64,000 nucleotides of DNA, taken from JAEUIT01 sp044220875 (GTDB taxonomy: Bacteria; Planctomycetota; Phycisphaerae; Phycisphaerales; SM1A02). The notes beneath the pieces are model-generated. The model was given only the letters and a program-made list of their open reading frames with translations, searched no databases and was not told the origin of the DNA. Positions 51,973 through 60,734 of this stretch are shown piece after piece. The stretch is from positions 434,001 through 498,000 of the forward strand of contig JBGAQH010000001.1 in assembly GCA_044220875.1 (NCBI GenBank), read 5' to 3'. The position numbers and the translations under genes were made by a program. The first letter of the stretch is position 1. Each line of letters opens with the position of its first letter.

Positions 51973-53955
51973 GTGCACCGATCTTCTCGCCACGCAATGG
52001 TGTTGGTTGTCGCGTTGTCATCCGCCGGGTTCGGGGTCCCCGCCCACGCTTTGCAGCCGCGGGCGGACTCGCTGACGGACTCGCTCGGCCAGCCGCCGCA
52101 GAAGGTCAGCCGCGGCGCGGCCGCCAAGGTCGAGTCGACCGTTCGCTCGATCCAGGGGGCGATCCGGCGCGGCGCTGGCCGCGTGTCGCCGGCGACGCTC
52201 AGCCACGCACGCTCGTGGAGGGTTCTCGACGACGGTTCGCTGCAGGTGTATGTCGAGCTGACCTCCTGGACGGACGCGAATCTCGCGGTGATCCAGGCCA
52301 TGGGCATCGTCACGGAACGCGCGGTGCCGGGCATGAAGCTCGTTCAGGCATGGCTGACGCCCGACCAGATCGACGCGATGGCCGCCCTTCCCTTCGTCCG
52401 CGCCGTTCGGCTGCCCGGCTACGCGGAGCCCCGCGAGGGAAGCGTGACCACCGAGGGCGATGCGGCCCATCGGTCGAACGAGCTGCGCGTCGCCCCGTTC
52501 TGCCTCGACGGCGACGGCATCCGCGTCGGGATCATCTCCGACGGCATCAGCTCGATCGTCGACAGCGTCATCAGCAACGACATACCGACCAAGCCCGGAA
52601 AGAAGCTCGTGCCGGACGTGGTGGTCGCCGGCGGCCTGAACGGCAACGGCGACGAGGGGACGGCCATGCTCGAGATCGTCCACGACCTCGCGCCCAACGC
52701 GAAGCTCTTCTTCGCGGGGCCATCGACGTCGGCCGAGATGTTCGACGCGATCAACCTCCTCGCCGAGGATCTCGAGTGCCACGTCGTCTGCGACGACCTC
52801 GGCTTCTTCGACCAGCCCATGTTCGACGACGGTCCGGTCGCCAACGCGGCGGAGTCTGCCGTGCTCGGCGCGGGCCGCACCTACGTCAGCGCCGCGGGCA
52901 ACGACGCCGACGCCCACTGGCAGGGCGACTTCAGCGGCGTGGTCGTGAACAACGCCGCGACGGGGAACGCCAACTGGACGCTCATGGACTTCGACGGCGC
53001 CGGCGACCACTCGATCGACGTGACGGTGCCGGGCAACGGCTCGATCCGCGTGCACCTTCAGTGGAACGACAAGTTCGGCCAGAGCGCCAACGACTACGAG
53101 CTCTACGTGGTGAATGCGGCCGAGACCGTGGTCTTCGGCTCGAGCACGAACACGCAGAACGGGACCCAGGATCCGCGCGAGTTCGTCTCGCTGAACAACA
53201 ACGGCGCGAACCCGGTCAACGCCAAGATCTGGATCCGCGAGTTCAACGCCCCGGCCGGGCCGTCGACGCTGGAGATGTTCGTGCTCGACTCGCCGATGGG
53301 CGAGCATGTCGTCGCTGCGGACTCGATCTTCGGGCACCCCGCGGTCGCGGCCGTGATTTCCGTCGGCGCCGTCGATGCCGCCGACGCGCCCTGCGGGCTC
53401 GAGGACTTCAGCAGCCACGGACCGTCAACCGTGTCCTTCCCCTTCGAGGAGCGCGACACGCCGACGGTCGTCGCGACCGATCGCGTCCACGTGACGGGAG
53501 CCGGCTGCTTCGCATGCGATCCGGCGAACTGCCCGCCGCCGCCGGCGGGCGGCTGCTCGTTCTCGGGCACGTCGGCCGCGGCGCCGCACATCGCGGGCAT
53601 CGTCGCCCAGATTCTCGAGCTGAAGCCCGGCGCCACGCCGGACGAGGTCCGCGCCGCGCTCGTCGCGTCGGTGACCGACTGCGGCGATGCCGGCTACGAC
53701 CATCTCTTCGGGCATGGGTTCGTCGATGCCCCCGAGGCCGCGGACTTCCTCGACCACAACGCCTACACCTGTCCGGCCGACCTCTTCACCGACGGCACGA
53801 TCGACGCCGCCGACTTGGCCGTACTGTTAGGTGACTGGGGCGATCCGGGCTGCGGGCTGAACAAGCCCTGCCGGTCGGACTTCGACTGCGACGGCGACGT
53901 CGACGCCGCCGACCTTGGGTTCCTGCTCGCCGCGTGGGGGCCCTGCCCGAGCTGA
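51973..53955 (+). CDS. Secreted subtilisin-like (S8/S53) protease with dockerin
   Basis: The 660-residue protein has a signal peptide (MHRSSRHAMVLVVALSSAGF, cleaved near AHA), a prodomain-like region to about 165, catalytic Asp190 in GIISDG and a Ser in FSGTSAAAPHIAG near 534. The usual His motif HGTHVAG is replaced by DEGTAMLEIVHDLAPN (228-240), so the catalytic set may involve Glu228 or His237, as in sedolisin-like lines. A beta-sandwich insertion with dockerin-associated DPANCPPPPAGG precedes Ser. It ends in an interrupted dockerin pair (DLFTDGTIDAADLAVLLG and FDCDGDVDAADLGFLLA). GTG 51973 has AGGAGA 5 nt upstream; ATG 51937 is an alternative. Confidence 0.8.
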   Translation: MHRSSRHAMVLVVALSSAGFGVPAHALQPRADSLTDSLGQPPQKVSRGAAAKVESTVRSIQGAIRRGAGRVSPATLSHARSWRVLDDGSLQVYVELTSWTDANLAVIQAMGIVTERAVPGMKLVQAWLTPDQIDAMAALPFVRAVRLPGYAEPREGSVTTEGDAAHRSNELRVAPFCLDGDGIRVGIISDGISSIVDSVISNDIPTKPGKKLVPDVVVAGGLNGNGDEGTAMLEIVHDLAPNAKLFFAGPSTSAEMFDAINLLAEDLECHVVCDDLGFFDQPMFDDGPVANAAESAVLGAGRTYVSAAGNDADAHWQGDFSGVVVNNAATGNANWTLMDFDGAGDHSIDVTVPGNGSIRVHLQWNDKFGQSANDYELYVVNAAETVVFGSSTNTQNGTQDPREFVSLNNNGANPVNAKIWIREFNAPAGPSTLEMFVLDSPMGEHVVAADSIFGHPAVAAVISVGAVDAADAPCGLEDFSSHGPSTVSFPFEERDTPTVVATDRVHVTGAGCFACDPANCPPPPAGGCSFSGTSAAAPHIAGIVAQILELKPGATPDEVRAALVASVTDCGDAGYDHLFGHGFVDAPEAADFLDHNAYTCPADLFTDGTIDAADLAVLLGDWGDPGCGLNKPCRSDFDCDGDVDAADLGFLLAAWGPCPS

Positions 53956-53981
53956 GTTCCGGAGCGATCGACAACCGCGAG

Positions 53982-54011
53982 CCGTGACGGCGCCGCGCGG
54001 CGCCGTCACGG
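53982..54011. terminator. Perfect 30-nt palindrome between convergent genes
   Basis: CCGTGACGGCGCCGC (53982-53996) is followed directly by its reverse complement to 54011, then TTTGTCGTTCTT. It overlaps the stop codon of the ThuA gene on the minus strand and follows the protease gene, so it can terminate both transcripts. Confidence 0.65.
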
Positions 54012-54833
54012 TTTGTCGTTCTTCGCCCCCCGCTCGGGAGCCGCGGCGGCGTGCCGGTCGCCCGCGGTCAGCGCCCAGCGGAGGCCCGCCAACACGTGCT
54101 CGCGGAAGAGCGGTTCGGCGTAGCTCTCCTTGGTGTGGCCGCCGCCCGTGTACCAGGCGCGACCGCCGTCGAACTCATGGCACCAGGCGATCGGATGGTC
54201 GCCCATCGCGTTGCCGGCCGTGTCGTAGGTCGTCTCGTCGAGCTTCGCCAGCACGTGCACCGGCGAGTCCTTCTTCGTCCGCGGGTTTTCCTTGTAGACG
54301 TACCACTCGTCAAAGCGTTCCCAGCGCTCGGGCAGCATCGACGTCGTCGGATGGGCGCGGTCCTCGACGATCACCGTCGCCTTCTGCGGCGGTGGGTGGG
54401 TCTTGAACCACGCGCCGACGAGGTTGCCGTACCAGGGCCAGGTGTGTTCGGTGTCGGCCGCGGCGTGAATGCCGACGTATCCCTTGCCGCTCTTGAACCA
54501 CGCCTCGAAGGCCTTCTGCTGCTCGTCGTTCAGGACGTCGCCGGTGGTCGAGAGGAAGACGACCGCGTCGTACTTCGCGAGGCCGTCCTTGGTGAAGACG
54601 GCGGCGTCCTCGGTGGCGTCGATCGTGAAGCGGATCGCGCCGTCGCTCTTCTCCGCAAGCTCCTTGAGACAGGCGATCCCCGTCGGGATCGAGTCGTGCC
54701 TGAACGAAGCGGTCTTTGAGAAGACCAGCACGGGATGCGCGGCGCTCGCGGGCGGGGCAGGCGAGCGACGCTCGGCGGCGACCTGGAGGAGTCCCGTCGT
54801 GATCAGGCCCAGGGCAAGAGTGGCTCGCAGCAT
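54006..54833 (-). CDS. ThuA-like domain protein, secreted
   Basis: The 275-residue protein has a signal peptide (MLRATLALGLITTGLLQVAA) and the glutamine-amidotransferase-like ThuA fold: VLVFSKTASFRHDSIP, FTIDATEDAAVFTKDGLAKY, VFLSTTGDVLNDEQQ, GKGYVGIHAAADTEHTWPWY, and a C-terminal GDHPIAWCHEFDGGRAWYTG. Family members are linked to trehalose or sugar catabolism and often occur in carbohydrate operons of planctomycetes; the substrate is unknown. TACGAT (54841-54846, minus) ends 7 nt before ATG 54833 and there is no Shine-Dalgarno. Confidence 0.82.
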   Translation of the reverse strand: MLRATLALGLITTGLLQVAAERRSPAPPASAAHPVLVFSKTASFRHDSIPTGIACLKELAEKSDGAIRFTIDATEDAAVFTKDGLAKYDAVVFLSTTGDVLNDEQQKAFEAWFKSGKGYVGIHAAADTEHTWPWYGNLVGAWFKTHPPPQKATVIVEDRAHPTTSMLPERWERFDEWYVYKENPRTKKDSPVHVLAKLDETTYDTAGNAMGDHPIAWCHEFDGGRAWYTGGGHTKESYAEPLFREHVLAGLRWALTAGDRHAAAAPERGAKNDKP

Positions 54834-54840
54834 GAAGGTG

Positions 54841-54846
54841 ATCGTA
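54841..54846 (-). promoter_or_regulatory. Predicted -10 box of the ThuA gene
   Basis: TACGAT on the minus strand ends 7 nt before the start codon. The downstream dockerin gene is on the same strand and lies further upstream, so the ThuA gene appears to have its own promoter. Confidence 0.45.
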
Positions 54847-54933
54847 TCGACGCGATTGCGCGATCGATCGGGGGTAATCACCTTCGTGACGCGGCCGGAC
54901 TCCGCCGTCGGGGCGTCGCGTGAGGGCGTCGCG

Positions 54934-55743
54934 TTAGGGCGTCCACTGCCCCAAGAGGAGGGAGAGATCCTGCATCTCGACGATGCCGTCCCCGTTCAGG
55001 TCGGCGGCGCAGGAGGAAGTGCCCCATGCGCCGAGGAGTTCGGCGAGATCCGAGCTTCCGACCGAGCCGTTGCGATCGAGGTCGGCGAGCGCGAACTGGA
55101 TCGCCGCTTCGACGCGGACGGAGGCGGTCGATGACTCGCTTGCCGCGACGATGGCGGAATCGCCGAAGGTCGCGGCGTTCGTCAGGCGGCCGCTGCCGAT
55201 CGTGTCCCAGAGGACGGCGACGCCGTCGACGGACGCGGTCGCGAGGCCGTTGGCGATGTCGAGGCGATAGGTGTGATAGCCGTCGGTCGAGGTGAAGGGG
55301 AAGGTCTGGTCGTCTTCGCCGTTCTCGTCGGTCTGGAGCAGGATGCGGTCGGCGGCGACGCCGAGTCGGGCGTAGCCGCCGGCGCCGTCATGAAGCCCGA
55401 TGGCGTAGCCGGTCCACCTGAACGCCCCATCCTCGATGTAGTCGGAGGTCTGGATCAGCGCGGTCGCCTCGATCGCCGCGCCGTCGTCGAAGGAGAAGGG
55501 CGCGATCTCCCGCAGGTAATAGGTCGCGGCGTGATTGCTCGTCGGTCCCAGGTGCAGCGCGCCGTGCACGACGCTCGGTGGCGCGGCGAAGTGGATGCCC
55601 GCGCCGGACCAGCAGAGCTCGTCCGGAAGAAATCCGCTCGCGGCCTCGTAGGTCGCGACCACGGCGCCGGGTTGGTGCTCGGCATGGGCCGCGGCACAGA
55701 GGATGCAGAGCGAGGAGATGAGGGAAGGAATCGCGAGTCTCAT
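54934..55743 (-). CDS. Secreted LamG-like protein with dockerin
   Basis: The 269-residue protein has a signal peptide (MRLAIPSLISSLCILCAAAH), a LamG/concanavalin-type beta domain (AAIEATALIQTSDYIEDGAF, GYAIGLHDGAGGYARLGVAA, DGYHTYRLDIANGLATASVDG) and a dockerin end (DLDRNGSVGSSDLAELLG and DLNGDGIVEMQDLSLLLG). It is likely a surface-bound sugar- or ligand-binding protein. ATG 55743 has no clear Shine-Dalgarno. The stop codon TAA overlaps a GTTAG-context sequence on the other strand. Confidence 0.78.
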   Translation of the reverse strand: MRLAIPSLISSLCILCAAAHAEHQPGAVVATYEAASGFLPDELCWSGAGIHFAAPPSVVHGALHLGPTSNHAATYYLREIAPFSFDDGAAIEATALIQTSDYIEDGAFRWTGYAIGLHDGAGGYARLGVAADRILLQTDENGEDDQTFPFTSTDGYHTYRLDIANGLATASVDGVAVLWDTIGSGRLTNAATFGDSAIVAASESSTASVRVEAAIQFALADLDRNGSVGSSDLAELLGAWGTSSCAADLNGDGIVEMQDLSLLLGQWTP

Positions 55744-56002
55744 GCGGGTTCTCGGCCGAAGTGCGGGCGACGTTGGTGCGACATCCCCGCGCGGGGAATG
55801 AGGCAGAGCGAACGGTAGTGCGCGGCGCGCGCCCCAGGATGAAACGCACGGTCAACTCGCTTTCATCCGCGCGGGTCGCGGCGCGCATGAGCGATCGCTC
55901 ACCCGTCCTTCATGCGCGAGCTCCCGGAAATTCGGTTGAACGCGCTCGACTGCCGCGGGCGGTGGTGTAGCGTCGTGGATCGCGTGGGTCGGAGGAGGTC
56001 GC

Positions 56003-57838
56003 GTGGCGCTGTCATCGAGTCGGGCGCGGACGATCGGTTCGCGGGCGTTTCAGCCAATCGGGTGTCGTTCGATCAGGTTGGCCGGCGCGGCCGGCGCCGC
56101 GCTCCTCGCGGCAATCGCGAGCGCTCGCACCGTGCCGCCGAGCTTCTCGGATCGCACGCGGGAGTCGGGACTCGTCGCCGTTCATGCGACGTCCGGCTTC
56201 ACGAACTTCCAGTACGCCGGCGGCGGCGCCGTCGGCGACTTCAACCGCGACGGCTGGTCGGATCTCTTCGTCATCTCGGGTGGCGTCGGCAGCGTCCCCG
56301 ATTTCCTGTTCATCAACCAGGGCGACGGCACGTTCCGCGAATGCGGCGCGGAATGGGGACTCACGGCGGTGCATCGCGGAAAGTCGGCATGCGTCGGCGA
56401 CTTCGACGGCGACGGCTGGCCCGATCTCTACGTCACCAGCGCCGGCCCCGTCGGCATCAACGCGCCGGGTCACCACAAGCTCTACCGCAACAACGGCAAC
56501 GGGACCTTCTCGAACGTCGCGGCGTCGGCGGGCGTCGCGTTCGCCGATCCGAGCGCCGAGAGCGCGTGGACGGCGACCTTCGGCGACTACGACCTCGACG
56601 GCGATCTCGATCTCTTCGTCGGCGGGTTCGCAGGGGCGCCGAGCAACACCGAGCAGCGGCTCTTCCGCAACAACGGCAACGGCACCTTCACCGACGTGAC
56701 GGCATCGATCGGGCTCTTCGCGGGCGTCGGCCCGATCGCCTGCCTGTCGGCGCGATTCGCCGACATGGACGGCGACCGCTATCCCGAGCTGCTGCTGGGC
56801 GGCGACTTCAAGGGCGCCGGGTACATCGGCAGCCGCTACTTCCGGAACAACCGGAACGGCACCTTCACCGACGCGACCGTCGCATCGAAGACCGGCGCGG
56901 AGGAGAACGGGATGGGCCAGACGATCGGCGACTTCGACAACGACGGCGCGATCGACTGGTACGTGACGAGCATCTACTTCCCGCCGGCGTGGACCGGCAA
57001 CAAGCTGTACCGGAATCTCGGCGGCGGCATCTTTCTCGAGCGCGGCGCGGCGGCCGGAGTGCACCAGGGCGGCTACGGATGGGGCGCGCTTGGCGTGGAC
57101 GTGAATCACGACGGCTGGGAGGACATCGTCGAGACCAACGGCGATGCGGCGCCGGGAAGCAGCTTCTACGACGATCCCTCCTACCTGTGGATCAACAACG
57201 GCGACGGGACCTTCACCGACCGGGCCGCCGAGTCGGGATTCGTCTACTCGATCAAGGGCAGGGCGCTGCTGCGCCTGGATGCCGACAACGACGGCGACCA
57301 GGACCTGGTCATCTGCAGAAACAACGGCGCCCTGACCTTCTTCCGCAACGACCTGCCTGCGGGGCCGACGGCGCACTGGCTTCGGATCCAACTCTCGCGC
57401 GGCGCGTCGACCGCGGTCGCCCCCGACGGCATCGGGGCCCGCATCGCGGCCCGCAGCACAGTCGCGGAAACGACGACGACGCGGACGCGGCTGATCGACG
57501 CCGGCGTCGGCTATGCCGGCACCTCGGAGCTCTCGGCCCACGTCGGACTCGGCGCCGCCTCGGTCGTTGACGAACTGACCATCACGTGGCCGGACGGGAC
57601 CATCCAGACCTTCGCGAACGTCGCCGCGGACCAGACGCTGACGGTTGCCTATCCAGCGCCGACCTGTGCGGCTGATCTTGACGGCGACGGCGCGGTCGGA
57701 GCGGCCGACCTCGCCACGCTGCTCGGCGCATGGAACGGCGCGGAGGGCGAACTGGACGGCGATGGCCTCACCGGCGCCGCGGATCTGGCATTCCTCCTCG
57801 GCGCGTGGGGGCCATGCGTCCCGATTGCTGACCGCTAG
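56003..57838 (+). CDS. Secreted CRTAC1-like protein: FG-GAP repeats, ASPIC/UnbV, dockerin
   Basis: The 611-residue protein has a signal peptide, FG-GAP/VCBS blades (FNRDGWSDLFVISG, FDGDGWPDLYVTSA, YDLDGDLDLFVGGF, MDGDRYPELLLGG, FDNDGAIDWYVTS) and a C-terminal ASPIC/UnbV domain (DGIGARIAARSTV, YAGTSELSAHVGLG, ELTITWPDGTIQTFANV), the order seen in CRTAC1 homologues. A dockerin (DLDGDGAVGAADLATLLG and LDGDGLTGAADLAFLLG) ends it. GTG 56003 follows GGAGGAGG (55991-55998). Its TAG stop shares CTAG with the stop of the convergent gene. Confidence 0.82.
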   Translation: MALSSSRARTIGSRAFQPIGCRSIRLAGAAGAALLAAIASARTVPPSFSDRTRESGLVAVHATSGFTNFQYAGGGAVGDFNRDGWSDLFVISGGVGSVPDFLFINQGDGTFRECGAEWGLTAVHRGKSACVGDFDGDGWPDLYVTSAGPVGINAPGHHKLYRNNGNGTFSNVAASAGVAFADPSAESAWTATFGDYDLDGDLDLFVGGFAGAPSNTEQRLFRNNGNGTFTDVTASIGLFAGVGPIACLSARFADMDGDRYPELLLGGDFKGAGYIGSRYFRNNRNGTFTDATVASKTGAEENGMGQTIGDFDNDGAIDWYVTSIYFPPAWTGNKLYRNLGGGIFLERGAAAGVHQGGYGWGALGVDVNHDGWEDIVETNGDAAPGSSFYDDPSYLWINNGDGTFTDRAAESGFVYSIKGRALLRLDADNDGDQDLVICRNNGALTFFRNDLPAGPTAHWLRIQLSRGASTAVAPDGIGARIAARSTVAETTTTRTRLIDAGVGYAGTSELSAHVGLGAASVVDELTITWPDGTIQTFANVAADQTLTVAYPAPTCAADLDGDGAVGAADLATLLGAWNGAEGELDGDGLTGAADLAFLLGAWGPCVPIADR

Positions 57839-60615
57839 CCGCCGCACGGTCCCCAGGAACCGAGCAGAATCGCAAGGTCCGCCGCGTCGGTCGTGCCGTT
57901 GTCGTCGAGGTCCGTCACTCCCGGCTGGCCCCATCCGCCGAGCACCGTCGCCAGATCGGCGCCGCCGACGATGTGGTCGCCGTTGAAGTCCATGTCGCAG
58001 GGCGCGAGCTGGCACGCGTCGCCGATGCCGTCGCCGTTCGAGTCGCGCTGGTCAGGATTCGGCGTCGCCATGCAGTTGTCGCATGCGTCGCCGCGGCCGT
58101 CGAGATCGAGATCGGCCTGATCGGGATTGAAGGTCGTCGGGCAGTTGTCGAGGAAGTTCGGCACGCCGTCGCGATCGAGATCGGGGTCCTCGCAAATGTC
58201 GCCGATGCCGTCGCCGTCGAGATCTGACTGGTCGGGGTTGAACATGAGGGGACAGTTGTCACACGCGTCGCCGACGCCGTCGGCGTCCGAGTCGAGCTGG
58301 TCGGGATTGGCGATGGCGTCGCAGTTGTCGCAGGCGGTGAGGTCGACCGACGCATACGACGCGATCACGGCCCAGAGCCGCTGTTCGAAGGCGTCGCTGA
58401 ACTGCATCGTCTGGTGGGTGCCGTCGGCGTAGGCGGGCGGCGCGCCGTCGTTCCAGCCGAGCAGGTTCTTCCGCTCGGTCGGCGTGAGCGTCGCCTCAAG
58501 GAGCGCATTCATGTCGATGAACGCGCAGCCGCGCTCCTCGGCGATCGCACGCATCGCGGCGCCGACCTGATGCGGATACCACGAGGGCCGACCGCCCTCG
58601 GTGTCCGGGTCATGCCAGGACGGATAGGTCTGCCAGGGATTCACGAGAAGGAAGGACGGCGATGGAAGCCCGCGTGCGGCGAAGCGGGCCGAGAGACGGT
58701 CGATGACCTGTTCGAGCCGGGCCTGGAAGATCGCCTGTCCGCTTCCCTCCACCAGCTCGCCTGCGCCGGGATTGATGCCCAATCGCAGCATGATCACGTT
58801 CGGACGGAGGAGGTCGAAGTGCGCCTCGAGGGCGTGGTCGGAGCAGGTCAGTTCCGGAAGCAGCCACCACTCGGTGGTCGAGCCGGACTGGGCGAGCTGC
58901 CAGAACGCGAACCCGGGCCCGCCCTCCCAGGCGACGTCGGCGCGGCGAAAGCGGAACCCGTAGCAGAGCATCGAGCGCGGACCGACCGTCGCCTCCTCGG
59001 AGGCGTAGGAGAGCGTCATCTGATAGGCGTCGAGACGATCGCGGCCGGTCGCGCCGTAGGCGACGCCGTCGATCGCGTAACGCTGACCATCAAGCGGCGC
59101 CGTGTCGCGGTGCATCGCCTCGGGGGGAAACGAGAAGCTCAGGAGTTCGGCGGCGTTCGGAATGCCGAGCGACGTCGACGTCGCCGTGAAGATCTGCCCA
59201 CCCGCGGGCATGTTCTCGGCAAGGCGCAGGCGCCACGCTCCCGCGAGCGGATTGGAGAGGTTCGAGAGGATGACATCGACGGCGATCGGATGGTCGCGCC
59301 GCCAGTCGCCGCTGCCATAGCCTCCCTGCACGTAGGAGCCGCCGCCGAAATATGCGGCGGTCCAGAAGAACGCGTAGGTGTCGGTGAGCGTGGCGCCGCT
59401 GGGGATCTGCCAGCGCGTCCAGTTGCCCGCGAAGGGCGTGGATTCAGCGCCTTCGGGAATGTCGAAGAGATTCACGGCGGCGCTGTGCGTTCCGCCGACG
59501 GTGCCCATGGTGCCGAGCCGCCCGCCGTAGCAGTTGCCGTAGAGATCCGTGTTCGCGTCGATCAGGCCGCCCATGCCGCCAAACGCGTGGACCGGCTCGC
59601 CGACGAATCCCTTCCAGGTCTCGGGGCGCCACTGCCGCACGATCGCGAGACGGTCGCGCTCGGTGTAGTCGACGGCCGTCGAGTCGCCGATCAGCATCAT
59701 GCGGCAATCGCCGAAGCGGATGCGCTTGGCAAGCGGCCCCAGGTTCACGGCGAACGCCGCGTAGGGACCGGCGTCGCCGGCGACCGTCTCGCCAAGGCCA
59801 TCGCCGTCCGCGTCGGTCTGAGCGGGATTCGGGATGTTCTCGCAATTGTCGATGCAGTCGGCGACGCCGTCGCCATCGCGGTCGAGGGCATCGTTCGGCG
59901 TGCCGGGATTGAGCGCCTGGCCGTCGAAGAGCGGGGGAACCCCGCCCGTCCCGAAGCCGAAGGTCGAGGTCCAGAGGAAGGGGCCATTCGGGGTCGCGGC
60001 GGCGATCGCGCCGCCGCCCCAACCGAGAGGCAAGCCGTCGCAGCCAAGCGCCGCGAAGAGCGCCGCCGGCGCCTCGGCGAGCGCGCCGAGCGAGGTCGCC
60101 CCGAACGCGCTCGCATACTCACGGTCGCCGGCGCCGAGCCTCCAGGCGACGCCGTCGACGACGATCGCGCTGCGCGGCCATGCGTCGGGAACGCCGTCGT
60201 CGTTGCGGTCGATGTCGGCGCCGACCGGCGGCGCGGCCCCCTGGACGAGGAGCACCGTCGCCGCGCCGCGGGCGAGCGCCGCGGGAATGTCGACGGTGGC
60301 GATCGACGTCTCGTTCGCGGGCGGCGGCGTGAGCGCCGCGGCGCCGTCGCGGAGGAGAAGCAGCCCGTTCGCGCCGGCGGCGAGGGTTCCTAACGCGATG
60401 CGCGCCTCGACCGTGCCGGCGCCGCCCGCGTCGCCGTCGATCACCAGGAGCGTGCAGCCCCGCAGCGAGACGCCCGGCGCCGCCGCAATTTCCACTGCCC
60501 GCGAGCCCGTCGGCGCATCGAGCAGGAGCTCGCGCAGGCGCGGCGCCGACCCGGCGACGGCCATCGGGCCAAGCGCGAGCGAGGCGAGGAGGGAGATCGT
60601 CCGAAGCGGACCCAT
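57835..60615 (-). CDS. Giant secreted SGNH-hydrolase-like protein with TSP3 repeats and dockerin
   Basis: The 926-residue protein has a signal peptide (MGPLRTISLLASLALGPMAV), a lamin-tail-like beta domain, TSP3-type stretch DGDGVADCIDNCENIPNPAQ, an SGNH-hydrolase core (LIGDSTAVDY with the likely nucleophile Ser, later PNVIMLRLGINPG and DGTHQTMQFSD), then four more TSP3 repeats (DNCPLMFNPDQSDLDGDGIG, DNCPTTFNPDQADLDLDGRG) and a dockerin (DLATVLGGWG and DDNGTTDAADLAILLG). It may deacylate polysaccharide outside the cell. ATG 60615 is the only plausible start. The 3' end shares CTAG with its neighbour. Confidence 0.8.
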   Translation of the reverse strand: MGPLRTISLLASLALGPMAVAGSAPRLRELLLDAPTGSRAVEIAAAPGVSLRGCTLLVIDGDAGGAGTVEARIALGTLAAGANGLLLLRDGAAALTPPPANETSIATVDIPAALARGAATVLLVQGAAPPVGADIDRNDDGVPDAWPRSAIVVDGVAWRLGAGDREYASAFGATSLGALAEAPAALFAALGCDGLPLGWGGGAIAAATPNGPFLWTSTFGFGTGGVPPLFDGQALNPGTPNDALDRDGDGVADCIDNCENIPNPAQTDADGDGLGETVAGDAGPYAAFAVNLGPLAKRIRFGDCRMMLIGDSTAVDYTERDRLAIVRQWRPETWKGFVGEPVHAFGGMGGLIDANTDLYGNCYGGRLGTMGTVGGTHSAAVNLFDIPEGAESTPFAGNWTRWQIPSGATLTDTYAFFWTAAYFGGGSYVQGGYGSGDWRRDHPIAVDVILSNLSNPLAGAWRLRLAENMPAGGQIFTATSTSLGIPNAAELLSFSFPPEAMHRDTAPLDGQRYAIDGVAYGATGRDRLDAYQMTLSYASEEATVGPRSMLCYGFRFRRADVAWEGGPGFAFWQLAQSGSTTEWWLLPELTCSDHALEAHFDLLRPNVIMLRLGINPGAGELVEGSGQAIFQARLEQVIDRLSARFAARGLPSPSFLLVNPWQTYPSWHDPDTEGGRPSWYPHQVGAAMRAIAEERGCAFIDMNALLEATLTPTERKNLLGWNDGAPPAYADGTHQTMQFSDAFEQRLWAVIASYASVDLTACDNCDAIANPDQLDSDADGVGDACDNCPLMFNPDQSDLDGDGIGDICEDPDLDRDGVPNFLDNCPTTFNPDQADLDLDGRGDACDNCMATPNPDQRDSNGDGIGDACQLAPCDMDFNGDHIVGGADLATVLGGWGQPGVTDLDDNGTTDAADLAILLGSWGPCGG

Positions 60616-60734
60616 GCGAGCCCACCATCATCACCGCGCTTCGCGGGCTCGACGAAACGCGCCGCACAAAACGGCTGCGAAACGGCAGGGAAACTCGTCC
60701 TCCGACGATATCGGTCGTTGCCGCCGCGGCGCCG

